Below are positions 9,013 to 19,700 of a stretch of DNA of 64,000 nucleotides, piece after piece (position 1 is the stretch's first letter; each line of letters opens with the position of its first letter). The DNA lies in NCBI RefSeq assembly GCF_000418325.1, contig NC_021658.1:11050001-11114000 (forward strand), given 5' to 3'. The position numbers were made by a program, and so were the translations under genes. The notes under the pieces are model-generated. The model saw nothing but the letters and a program-made list of their open reading frames with translations. It had not been told where the DNA came from and searched no databases. Origin of the DNA: Sorangium cellulosum So0157-2 (GTDB lineage Bacteria > Myxococcota_A > Polyangia > Polyangiales > Polyangiaceae).

Positions 9013-9214
9013 GCGGCGCGAGCGGGGCGCGAGCGGGGCCGCCGTCGCGGGCGCGCCCGCGCTGGCCCCCGCGGGCGCGCCCGCGCTGGCCCGCCCGGGC
9101 GGAAGCGCCTCGCTCGTAGCCCCCGGCCTCCTGCGGGTGTATGAGCGCCCGCGAGCGCAGCTGTCCGAACGAGGAGCCGCGGCGTGCGGCAGGGCATGCG
9201 CGAGGAGGCCGCAG

Positions 9215-9850
9215 ATGACGGTGACGGGTAGGTCGTTGGGTTCAGCAGTGCTCTTGGCTCTCGCGGCGGCAGCGCTGGGCTGCGGCGGCGGCAGCAAGGA
9301 GTCGGAGTTCGCGGACGAGCCCCCGGACGCGGGGGCGCTGCCGCCCCCGCAGCCGACGGTGTCCGCCCCGCCCCCGGACGCCGGCCTGCCCCCGGTCGCG
9401 GTGCCCACGGCGGCACCCTGCGATGGAGTCCAGTCGCTGGCGATGACCACCATGTTCCAGGGCCGCGCCTCCGGCGAGGCGCCGAAGATGCAGCCGGAGG
9501 GGGCGCCGGTGTGCAACGTGGTCCCCGAGGGGCAGACGGCGTCGGGGCAGACCTTCATGCTCCAACCGGGCTATTGCTACACGTTCCTGGCGCAGGCGCT
9601 CCCCACCGTCACCGAGGTCGATCTGCAGCTGGAGCTCGACCTCAACGCCGGAGGCCAGCCGGGGCTCGCCGCGCTCAACCTGAAACCGGTGCTCGCGGTC
9701 GACTCGGACACCGGCCCGACTGCCGCCATCGGCGCCAAGCAGAGCTGCTACCAATGGCCGTTCCCCCTGCCGGCGACGGTGAAGCTGGTCGTCAAAGCGC
9801 GCACCGGCTCGGGTCCGGTCGCGGCGCAGGCCTACAGCCGCAAGAAATGA
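9215..9850 (+). CDS. Lipoprotein, paralogue of the YQQPG-repeat lipoprotein
   Basis: A 211-residue lipoprotein with signal peptide ending in AAAALGC, a Pro/Ala-rich linker (about 30-75) and a folded C-terminal domain. ATG 9215 is supported by GAGGAGG six bases upstream. The C-terminal domain aligns by eye with that of the protein at 7644-8462: GYCYTFLAQALPTVTEVDL matches GKCYTILGVGAGITELDI, and VVKARTGSGPVAAQAY matches IVKATAGSGVAAAQLY. The two cysteines are conserved. The pair therefore defines a small secreted-domain family, probably envelope-anchored. I know of no assigned function. Confidence 0.8.
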   Translation: MTVTGRSLGSAVLLALAAAALGCGGGSKESEFADEPPDAGALPPPQPTVSAPPPDAGLPPVAVPTAAPCDGVQSLAMTTMFQGRASGEAPKMQPEGAPVCNVVPEGQTASGQTFMLQPGYCYTFLAQALPTVTEVDLQLELDLNAGGQPGLAALNLKPVLAVDSDTGPTAAIGAKQSCYQWPFPLPATVKLVVKARTGSGPVAAQAYSRKK

Positions 9851-9998
9851 CGCACGCCGCCGCGTGACGGCGCGGGCGGCGCTGGCCGGCCCGCGCCCCC
9901 CGGCCCCGGTGTCCGGCCGGCGCGCGGCCGACGGCGCGCGGGAGGCCCCGCCCCACGCCAGGGCCCGAGAGGGCCGGCGCGGGGCCATGGAGCAAGAA

Positions 9999-10018
9999 CG
10001 GCCACGTCGCCGTGGCCG
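9999..10018. terminator. Candidate hairpin between convergent genes
   Basis: Perfect 8-bp stem CGGCCACG/CGTGGCCG with a TCGC loop lies 30 bases past the stop of the HU gene and 149 bases past the opposing lipoprotein stop. There is no U-tract. Confidence 0.5.
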
Positions 10019-10047
10019 CCCTGCGCTCCGCTGGGAGATGCGGTTGC

Positions 10048-10386
10048 CTAGAGGAGCGCGTCCTTGATGGCCTTGATCGGCCGAGCGCGGACCGACTTGC
10101 TCGCCGGCTTCGCGGCGAAGGTCATCGGCTGCTTGGTAAACGGGTTGATCCCCTGGCGCGCCTTCGTCGCAGGGCGCTTGACCACCCGGAACTTCGCAAA
10201 GCCGGGGAGCGTGAACACGCCCGACTTCTTCAGCTCGCGATGACCGATCGTGATGAGGGACTCGAGAACGTTCTTCACCTGCTTGCGGCTCAGCTCATCA
10301 CCGGCAGCTTCGGTGATGGCCTGGATCAGGCCGCTCTTGCTCAACGTCTTCTTCGCGCCGCCCCCGGCCGTCTTCTTAGTTGCCAT
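10048..10386 (-). CDS. HU/IHF-family DNA-binding protein
   Basis: A nucleoid-associated DNA-bending protein of 112 residues. After a Lys/Ala/Gly-rich N-terminal tail (MATKKTAGGGAKK) comes the canonical HU fold: LSKSGLIQAITEAAGDELSRKQV helices, the GVFTLPGFAKFRVVKRPAT strand pair and the DNA-binding arm GINPFTKQPMTF. About 20 basic C-terminal residues follow. ATG 10386 is preferred over an upstream ATG at 10404 because GAGGAG lies just before it. The basic tail at both ends is a variant feature seen in high-GC delta-proteobacterial HU proteins. It is expected to be abundant and to act on the nucleoid or on specific promoters. Confidence 0.92.
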   Translation of the reverse strand: MATKKTAGGGAKKTLSKSGLIQAITEAAGDELSRKQVKNVLESLITIGHRELKKSGVFTLPGFAKFRVVKRPATKARQGINPFTKQPMTFAAKPASKSVRARPIKAIKDALL

Positions 10387-10738
10387 GGCACTCTCCTCGG
10401 ACATGAGCTCGCGCGCGACACCTCGCCGCGCACAGCCTTAGTGAACCTTACACACGACTCAGGACAAAAAAAGACAAAACTGCGGGGAGAAATCGCGATT
10501 TCTGAGCGCGGGCATCGCGCGGACCCCTGAAAGGCCGCGCCGGAGCGGCGCGCCAGCGGGGGAACGCGCCACCGGGAGGGCCCGCGGCGCGGCGCCGCCG
10601 CGGGCCGGAGAGGCACCCCAAAGCCGCAAAATACCGCTGGAATCGGGCGCGCCCGCGCCCCCGACGCGCCGCCTCGGGCGGCCGCGAGGGCGGCCGCCGC
10701 GACCGGGGCATACCTGACGAGACGCGCGGGAGGGGGGT
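10387..10738. other. Intergenic region with probable HU promoter
   Basis: These 352 bases separate two leftward genes. Near 10465-10485 is an A/T-rich block (GACAAAAAAAGACAAAACTG), a strong compositional break in this genome and the likely promoter region of the HU gene. I could not fix -35 and -10 boxes. Further right is a GC-rich hairpin listed separately. No small gene is evident. Confidence 0.5.
10581..10604. terminator. Candidate terminator of the giant TPR locus
   Basis: CCCGCGGCG/CGCCGCGGG forms a perfect 9-bp stem with a 6-base loop, about 135 bases downstream of the TPR gene stop at 10739. Assignment rests on position and stem strength only. Confidence 0.4.
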
Positions 10739-13700
10739 TTAGCCGCCGCGCAGCTCGTCGAGGAGCGCGCGGGCCGCCTCGAGCGACCCGTCCTCGGAGA
10801 CGGACTTGTCGAGCATCAGGCGCGCTTTGCGGCGATCGCCGGCGGCGAGCGCCATCGCGCCGAGGTGGTAATAGGCGAGCGCGCGCGCGGCGAGCGTGGT
10901 GCCGCCCTCGCCGGGCTCGGGGGCAATCTTCATCAGGGTGACCGCGCGGTAGGCGCGCGCGGCGATGTCCTGCTCCCCCAGCCCGAGCGCGCTCTCGCCG
11001 AGCGCCATGGCGAGCTCGCCGTTCTGAGGGTCGTTCTCGAGCGCCCTCGAGAGCGCCGTGAGCGACTCGCGCGGATTCCCCTCGGCGTCCTCGATCCGCG
11101 CGAGGCGGTGGTAGACGGCGCCGAGGAGCCGCGAGCGGCGCCCCTTGCTGGCGACGATGAGCTCCGAGGTGACCGCGCGCGCCTCCTTGGGGCTGCCCGC
11201 GGCCGTCAGCGCGTCCACGAGCAGGAGGGCGACCTCCTGTTCCTCCGGGCGGAGGGAGCGCGCCTCCCGGAGCACCGGGGCCGCCTGCGCCGCGTCGCCG
11301 ACCTCGAGGAGCAGGCGGCCGGCCTTGACGAGGAGCGCGAAGCGGCCCGCCACGTCGGAGGCGGCCGCGGCCTCCTCCAGCGTGATGGCGGCGAGCTCGC
11401 GGCTCGCGCCGATCTCGGCGTAGAGCGCGCGCAGGCGCTCGCGGATCTCGGCGTTGCCGGGCGCGGCGCGGCGCGCGCGCTCGAGCCCGCCGCGGGCGTC
11501 GCTCAGGTGGCCGGCGCGCGCGCAGGCGCCGGCCAGGCGGAGCGCGGTGGCGACGAGGGCGTCGCCCTCCTCGAGCGCGATGAGCCTCCGGTAGACGGCG
11601 CTCGCGGCGTCCCACCGCTCGGCCGATTCTTCGAGGCCGGCGAGCGCCTTGAGCGCCGCGCGATCCTTGGAGTCGGCGTGGAGCAGGTCGCCGAGGTGGG
11701 CGCGCGCGCGCTCGAGATCGCCCGAGCGCGCGAGGATCTCGGCGAGGCGCAGCCGGAGCGCGCGGGGCGAGGCGGACCCCGCCGCGTCGGGCGCGGGCTC
11801 GGACGGCGCGGGCTCGGCGTCGGCGGGCCGCGCCGCCGCGCGCGCGAGCGCCCGCTCGAGCTCGGCGACGAGCTCGCGCGCGTACTCGGCGCCGCCGAGC
11901 GCGTAGGCGCGCTCGAGATCGGCGAGCGCGCGGTCGCCCTGGCCGAGCGCGCCGTGGACCTCGGCCCGCGCGCGGTAGAGCCACGGGTCGTCCGGGCTCG
12001 CCTCGAGCGTCGCCGTGAGCGCGCGGGCCGCGCGGGCGTGGTCGGAGGACGCGCCGCACGCGTCGATGAGCGCGAGCAGGACGTCGCGGTCCCCGGGGGC
12101 GACGCCGAGGGCGCGCTCGAGCAGCTCGGCCGCGGCCGCGGCGTCGCCCGCGCGGTCGCGGAGGATCTCGGCGGCGCGGCAGAGCGACGCGACGCGCGCC
12201 TCGTCGGCGCCGGCGACGCGCGCCGTCAGCACGTGCAGCTCGGCGAGCGCGTGCCAGGCCTCGCGGGCCGCGTAGCGCGACGCGAGCTCCTCGCGGAGCC
12301 GGTCGCTCGCGGGGCAGACCGCGTAGCCGGCCTTGAGGGCGGCCTCGGCCGCGGCGTCGTCGCCGCGCGCGCCGTGCAGCTCCGAGAGCTCCAGCGCGAT
12401 CTGCGCCGCCTCGTCGCCCTGCTCGATGCGGAGGAGCTTCTCGAGCGCGTCGACGAGATCGTCCGCGCTGTCGCGCTTGCGGCTGAGGCGCACGAGGGCG
12501 CGCAGGACGTCGCGGTTCGTGGCGTCCCAGTCGACGGCCCCGAGGTAGACGTCGCGCGCGCCGCGATCGTCGCCGCGCTGCTCGAGGAGGGCGCCGAGGC
12601 GCATCGAGATCGACGCGATCGAGGCCACGTCCGCGCGGTCCTTCGCGGCGTCGAGCTGCAGCGCGAAGAGCTCGCCGAGCTCCTCGGTGCGGCCGGCCTC
12701 CTCGAGCATGGTGGCGAGGAGGATGGCGGCCTCCACCTGGGTCGGGTCCTCGTCGAGGATGTCGCGGAGCAGGAGCGCCGCCTGGGCCGGCGACTCCTGC
12801 GCGAGGAGGCGCGCGCGCTCCAGGCGCAGCGCGCAGCGCTCGGAGAGGTCGTCGACGAGGGGGACGGTCTCCTCGAGCAGCGTCGAGAGGCGCGCGGCGT
12901 CGCCGCTCCGGCGGTACACGCCGGCGAGGGGCATCCAGATCTCGCGCTCGGCGGGCTCGCGGGCGCGGAGCTCCTCGTAGAGGCGCGCGGCGCGGGCGAG
13001 GTCGTCGAGCGGGCCCGCGGCGAGCTCCGCGGCGTGCAGGAGCAGCGCGCGCTCGTCCTCGGGCGCCGAGGCGCGCGCGGCACGCTCGCAGAGCCACGCG
13101 GCGGCCGCGAGATCGCCGGCCTCCTCGCGGAGCTCGGCCAGGGCGACGAGCGCCCACGCGGCGCCGGGCGGGTCGGACGAGGGCGCCGCGCCGGCGCCGA
13201 CGATGCGCAGCAGGATCGACTCGGCCAGCTCGCGGTCGCCGAGCGCGCGGGCGGTGCGGACCGCCTCTTCGAGGACGCCAGGGCCCTCGATCTCGGCGAG
13301 CAGGAGCAGCGCGTCGACGAGGGCGCGCGGGCGCCCGCTCTGCCGGGCGAGGTGCTCGAAGAGGCGGATCGCGCGCGGGTTCCTCGGATCCGCGCGGAGC
13401 GCGTCGCGCAGGATCGCCTCGGCGCGGTCCGGATCGGCGGAGAGCTCGAGCGCCTGCTCGAGGAGGGAGATCGCCGGATCGACCTCGGCCGGATCCGACG
13501 CGAGCAGCGCGGCCAGGCGGTACCGCGGCTCGGCGCGATCCGGGCGGCCCGCGGGGGCCGCGCGCGCGCCCTCGGCGCGCGCGCCCTCGGCGCGCGCGTC
13601 GTCGGCGTGGGCGATGCGCTTGCGGAGGACGTCGGCCTGCGCCAGGCGGTCGCCGAGGCGGTCGTAGATGGCCTCCAGGGAGCGCCACAGCTGCTCGAGG

Positions 13701-16700
13701 TCGGCGCCCGCCTCGCGCCCGGCCGAGGGCCCGCCGGCCGCGATCTTCGCCTCGGCGCGGCGGTAGACGGCCGCGGCGCGCTCCAGGCCGTCCGGCGCGA
13801 GCTCGAGGGCGCGGGCGAAGCGGAGCAGGAGCGCGACCTCGTACGGCTCGGAGGCCGCCCGCGCGCAGAGCCGCTCGACGAGCTCGAGGTACCGGTGCGT
13901 CTGGCCGAGCCGGCGCGCGAGCTCGAGGGCGGCGTCGTGGGCGGGGCCTGTGCCCGGCGCGAGATCCAGGGCGCGCAGGCGGGCCGCGAGCGCGGGCTCC
14001 GGGCGATCGAGCGGCCCCTCGTAGAGCGACGCGAGCTCGCCGAGCGCGGCGGCGGCGTCCTCGGCGGGCTCGAGGGCCGGGCCGGCGAGCCGCGCCTCGA
14101 GCGCGCGGGCGAGCAGGTCGTGGCGCCCGCGGGCGCGCAGCGCGGCGAGGAGCTTCTCGTGCTCGGCGTCGCTCTCGCGCGCCGCCTCGAAGGCGGACTC
14201 GACGTACTCGACCTCGCGATCGGGCGCGCCCTGCCGCCGCGCGATCTCGCCGAGCGCGAGGAGGACCTCGGCCCGGCTGAACGAGGTCGACGTCGGGAGG
14301 GCCACGCTGGAGCGCGTCGGCGGCATCGAGCTCCGCCGCGCGCCGGGGAACCCCTCGCCGCCCTCGTCGCGGGGCCGGCGCGCGACGAGCAGCAGCGCGC
14401 GGTAGGCGCGGTGCGCGCGCTCGAGCTGGCCGTCCTCGAGGGCGAGGCCGGCGAGGCCGTGGAGCGCGTCGGGGTGCGCGGGATCGACGCGCAGGGCGAG
14501 GTCGAACTCGGCCATCGCGCGGGCGCGGTCGCCCGCGGCGAGGGCGACGCGGGCGAGCTCGTAGTGGACGAACGCGCGCTCCTTCGGGCGGCGGCTGCCG
14601 AAGTCGGCGACGATCGCGCGCAGGGCCGCGGTCGCGTCGTCGGTCCTGCCCGCGGCGGAGAGGGCGCGGCTCCGCGCGAGGCGCAGCGAGAGGTCGTCGG
14701 GGGCGAGGACGATGGCGTCGTCGAACAGCGGGATCGCCGCGGCGGGCGCGCTCGCGCGTGCGAGGTAGAGATCCGCGGCCTCGCGCAGGAGCGAGAGCCG
14801 GGCCTGCGCCTCGTCGGCGCGCGCGGCGTCGCCGGCGATGAGCTCGGCCAGCGCGCCCCACGCGCCCGACGCACGGTAGAGGTACGCGAGCCGCTCGCGG
14901 AGCGGCGCGGGCTGGGCGGCGCGCGGCACCGCCCGCTCGAGGGCGGCGCGGGCGCGGTCGGGCTCGCCGGCGGCGAGGTACGCGTCCGCGAGGCGCAGCG
15001 CGGCCTGGTGCAGCTCCTCGGGCGACGCGCCCGCGCAGAGCCGCTCGAGCGCCTCGGCGGCCGCCGCGTGCTCGCCGCGGCGCGCGAGCAGCCGGGCGAG
15101 GGCGTCGAGGGCCTCGACCGAGCCGATCTCCGCGGCGCGGCCGTAGCTCGCGATCGCGCGCTCGGGCTCGTTGAGCTCGTGCTCGGCGAGGGACGCCGCC
15201 TGGAGCCAGAGCCCGGCCGCCGCCGGCCCGACGCCCTCCGCCTCGCGCGCGGACGCCTGCTCCTCGCGGAGCAGCATGAGCTCGCGGTGCAGCCCGCCCG
15301 CCTCGAGCAGCGCGGCGAGCTTGTCGATCGACGCGGCGTGCCCCGGGCGCTCGGCGAGGTTCTTGCGGAGCAGCGCGATCGCGTCGGCGGCGCGCGGGGT
15401 CTCCGCGAGGAGCTCCGCGGCGTCGTACCGGAGCGCGACGCGGCGCTCGGCGTCGGCCGAGACCTCGATCTGCCGCGCGCGCAGGCGCACGAGCTCCTCG
15501 TGGCGGGAGGCCCTCCGGAGGAGCGCCGCGAGGCTCTCGCCGACCGGCTCGTCCGCCGGATCGTCGTCGAAGAGCCCGCCGTAGAGGGCGATCGCCTCCT
15601 CGGGCTCCGCCGCCTCGGCCGCGATCCGGAGGAGCCGGCGCTGCTCGCTCGACGCGAGCGGGAGCGCGGCGCCGCGCCGGCAGAGCGCGACGATCTGCGG
15701 CCTCTCGCCGGCGTCCGCGAGCATGGCGACGAGCGCGTCGATCGCCCAGAGCGCGGCGCGCGACGGGGGCCACGCGCCGGGGACCGGCGGCTGCCCCTCC
15801 TCGTCGCCGAGGCGCCGCACGGCGATCTCGAGGAGCTCCGCGGCGATGTCGCGCGCCCGGGCGGCGTCGCCCGCGCCGCGCGCGGTCTCGACGGCCTCGC
15901 GGTAGAGGACGAGGTCGTGCCCGGTCGCCGCCGCGAGCCGGAGCAGGGTCGGGACGAGCGAGGGCCCGCGCCGGTGCCGCAGGAGCTCCGCGAGATCGAG
16001 CAGGATGGCGCTGTTCGTGGGGTCGTGGAGGAGCGCCCGCTCGAACGCGCGCTCGGCCGCGTCGGCGTCGGCGCGCGCGTCGCGGTGCCAGCGGCCGACG
16101 CGGAAGGTGAGGTCGCGGAGCGTGGCGGGAGGCACGTCGCCGCGGCGCTCGAGCTCGGGGAGCGCGTCGGCGATCGTGTGCCAGCGGCCCGCGAGATCGG
16201 TGAGCCGCAGGAGGCCCTCGGGCTGCCCTTCGCTGGGGGACAGGAGGAACGCGCGGAAGGCGAGCTCGAAGGCGCCCTCCCGGTCGCCGCCGCGCTCCTC
16301 GAGCAGCGCCGCGGAGGCCTTCAGGATGGCGACCCGCTCGGCGTCCGTCTCGGCCGCGGCGAGCCGCGGCTCGAGCAGCGCGACCTCGGCGCGCCAGTCG
16401 TCCGCGGCGGCGCAGATCTCGAGCAGCGCGCCCACCGCCGCGACCAGCGCGCCGCGGTGCTCGGCCGACGCCGGATCGACGCGGCGGAGCAGCTCTTCGA
16501 GCCCCCCGCGCGCCGTGGCCGACCCGCGCGCGGCCCCCTCGCCGCCCTCGCCGCGCTCGCCGCCCTCGCCGCCCGCGGCCCGCTCGGCCTCGTGCGCGCG
16601 GCGGTAGCCCTCGACGGCGCGCTCCCACGCGAGCGTGCGATCGCGGTGCGTGTCGCCGAGGCGCCGGAAGAGCTCCGCGCTGCGCGCCGCGCCGGCCCCG

Positions 16701-19700
16701 CCGGGGAGCGCGCGGGCCGCGGACGCCTCGACCTCGAGCAGCGCGACGAGGTCGCCCCAGCGCTCGGCGCGCGTGTAGAGCGCGGCGAGCGCGTCCCCGC
16801 TCTCGGGATCGGGCGCGAGCTCCTCGCGGATGCGGCGCCAGGCGGCGATCGCCTGCTCGGCGTCGCCGAGCTCGCGCTCGAAGAGCCGCGCGACCCGCCC
16901 GAGATCGCGCCGGCCGCCCGCGCCGCCGCGCACGGCCGCGCGGCGCTCCAGCACGGCCGTGAGCTCCCGGTAGCGCCCGCCCTCCTCGAGGATGGCGGCG
17001 AGCCCGTCGAGCGCCTCGAGGTCCTGCCGGTCGTCGGCGAGGCGCGCCGAGTACGCGGCGATCGCCCGCGCCTCGTCGCGGAGCCGCGACGCGGCGAGCC
17101 GCGCGAGCTCGCCGAGCGCCTCGCGCCGCGCCGCCGGGTCGGCCTCGAGCGCGGCGAGCGTGTCGAGCACGTCGCACCGCTCGGCGACGCGGTCGCCCTC
17201 GGCGAAGAGCCGGTCGAGCGCGCGGGCGGCGTCGCGCGCGGTCGCGGCGTCGCCGTGGCGCTCGGCCAGCGAGAAGAGCCGGCGGAAGAGCGCGATCGCG
17301 CCGTCCGCGTCGCCGAGCCGGTCGCGGCGGAGGAGCGCGGCGTCGCGGACGAGCGCGAGCGCCTGCTGCGGGCCTTCGGCGCGCGGCTCGGCCGCGGCGA
17401 GGACCTCGGCCAGCCGGTCGTGCCGGCCGAGCCGCTCCGCGAGCTCCGCGAGCTCGGCGCGATCGCCCGGGTCCGACGGCCTGAGCTCGACGAGCTCGGC
17501 GAGCCGCGCGAACGCGCCCGGCTCGTCGCCGAGGGCGTCGCGGCGGAGCCGCACGATCTCGCGCAGGAGCGCCGGGCGGTCGCCCACGTCGGCGCCCTCG
17601 AGCTGGATCTCCAGCACGCGCACGAGGTCCTCCGGCCGCCCCTCCTCGCGGTAACGCCGCGCGAGCAGGACCGCCGACCGCTGCCGCGCCGCGCGCGCGG
17701 CGAGCGCGCCCGCGTCGCCGGCGGGCGCCTGCTCGGGCGGGATCGCCGCGAGGATGCGCTCGAGCAGCGAGAAGGCGGCGCGGGGCGCGCCGGGCGCGCG
17801 GGACGAGAGCCACGCGTCGAGGAGCTGCTCGATCACGGGGAGCGCCGACGCGGCGTCGCCGACCCCCTCGATCCAGAGGAGCGCGATGCGCTCGCGGAGC
17901 CGCTCCGCGGCCTCGCCGGAGAGCCTCGACAGCTCGGCGGTCAGGAGATCGATGAGCGGCCGGTGCCTGCCGTGCCGCTCGTAGAGCCGCTCGAGCGCGG
18001 CGCGGGTGCGCGCGTCGTCCTGGAGCGGCAGGAGCTGCTCGAGGTAGCGCATCGTGCGCTCGCCGTCGCCCGCGAGGTCGCGCGCCACGGCAGCGGCGTC
18101 CTCCAGGAGGAAGATGCGCTCGTCGGGCGCCGAGGTGCGCTCGAGCATCGCGTCGTAGAGCGCGAAGAGGTCCTCCCAGCGCTCGGCCGCGTTGTAGGCG
18201 AGCTTCAGCCGCTCGAAGCCCCAGAGCGAGCCGGGCACGAGCTCCACGAGCCGGCGGAGCAGCGCGAGGGCGGCCTCCGGCGCGTCGAACCACTCCTCGT
18301 GGTGCTCGACGGCCCGCCGGCCGATCTCCTCGACGACGTCGGGCGGGAGCGCCGCGCCCGCGTCGCCGAGCGCCGCGGCGTGCGCGGCCGCGACGCGCTC
18401 GGGCTGCTTCGCCCGGCGGCCGAGCTCCTCGAGCCGATCCCAGAGGTCGAGCTCACCCGGCAGCTCGGACACCGCGCGCAAGGCTACGTCGAGGCCCCGC
18501 GCCGCGTCGCCCTCGTGGAGATCGAGCAGGCGCTCGAACCAGCCGCGGCGGACGGCGGCGCGCTGCGTGGCCGCGAGGCTGCCCCCGTCGAGCGCGCCGC
18601 GCGGCGAGCCCGGCGCGGCGCTCGCCTCGGACGGCGGGCGCGGCGCGGCCGCGCTCGCGAGCAGCGTCTCGAGCAGCGCGGCGCGCGCCTCGGGGTCGTC
18701 GAGCGCGTCGCACGCCCGCTCGAGCAAGAGCGCGGCGCGCGCCTGCGTCTCGGGGCGCCCCAGCGCGCGCTCGGCGATCTCGAGCACCGCGGGCTCGATG
18801 GTCCCGGCCTCGATCGCGGGCGCGACCGCGTCGAGCGCCTCCGCCGGCCGATCCAGCCGATCGAGCAGGAGCGTCGCGAGCTCGACGTCGAGCGCCACGC
18901 GCGCGCTGCCCTCGCTGCGATCGCGGCGCATCGCGAGCACCTCCGCCGCGCCCTCGTCGTCGCCGAGCTCGGCGAGGAGGCGCCCCCGCGCCGCGAGCGC
19001 GTCGTCGTTCTCGGGATCCGCCTCGAGCAGCCGGGCGTAGAGCGCCGCGGCCGCCGCGCGCTCGCCGATCTCCTCCTCCCACGCGGCCCACGCGGCGAGC
19101 GCCCTCCGGCGCTCGTCCTCGCGCGCGCGCTCCACGAGGAGCGTGAAGAGCCAGCGCCGGTCCACGCGGCGCGCGAGCGTGTCCGGGCTCTGCGCGAGGA
19201 ACGCGCGGAACGCCTCCAGCGCGGCGGGGTCGAGCGCGCCCTGCGCGGCGTCGCCGCCCTCGGGCGGCGAGAGCAGCCGCCGGTAGACGGACGCGGCCTC
19301 GTCCTGCCGGTCGGGATCGGCGGCGAGCACCCGCGCGAGCGCGGCGTCGATCGCGCGGAGCCGCGCCGCGGCCGGCTTGCCGGCGGGCGCGCTCCGCTCC
19401 CCCTCGCTCCCCTCCCCCTCGCCCCTCATGCGATCGCGGAGCTCGAGCGCGGCGTCGACGAAGCGCGACGTCGCGCGCGCCCGGATCGCCGCGTCCTCGA
19501 GGGCCGCGAGCGCGGCGAGCGCCTCGTCGTCGCCCTCCGCGGCGTCGAGCAGGACCTCGCAGACGGCCGCGAGCCGATCCCAGGCCCCCTGCCCGCGGTA
19601 GAGCGCGGCGAGGCGGCCGGCGGCGTCGCGGTGCTTCGGCGCGACGGACAGCACGCGCTCGTAGAGCTTCTGCGCCCGCTCCGGATCCGCGATCGGCCCC

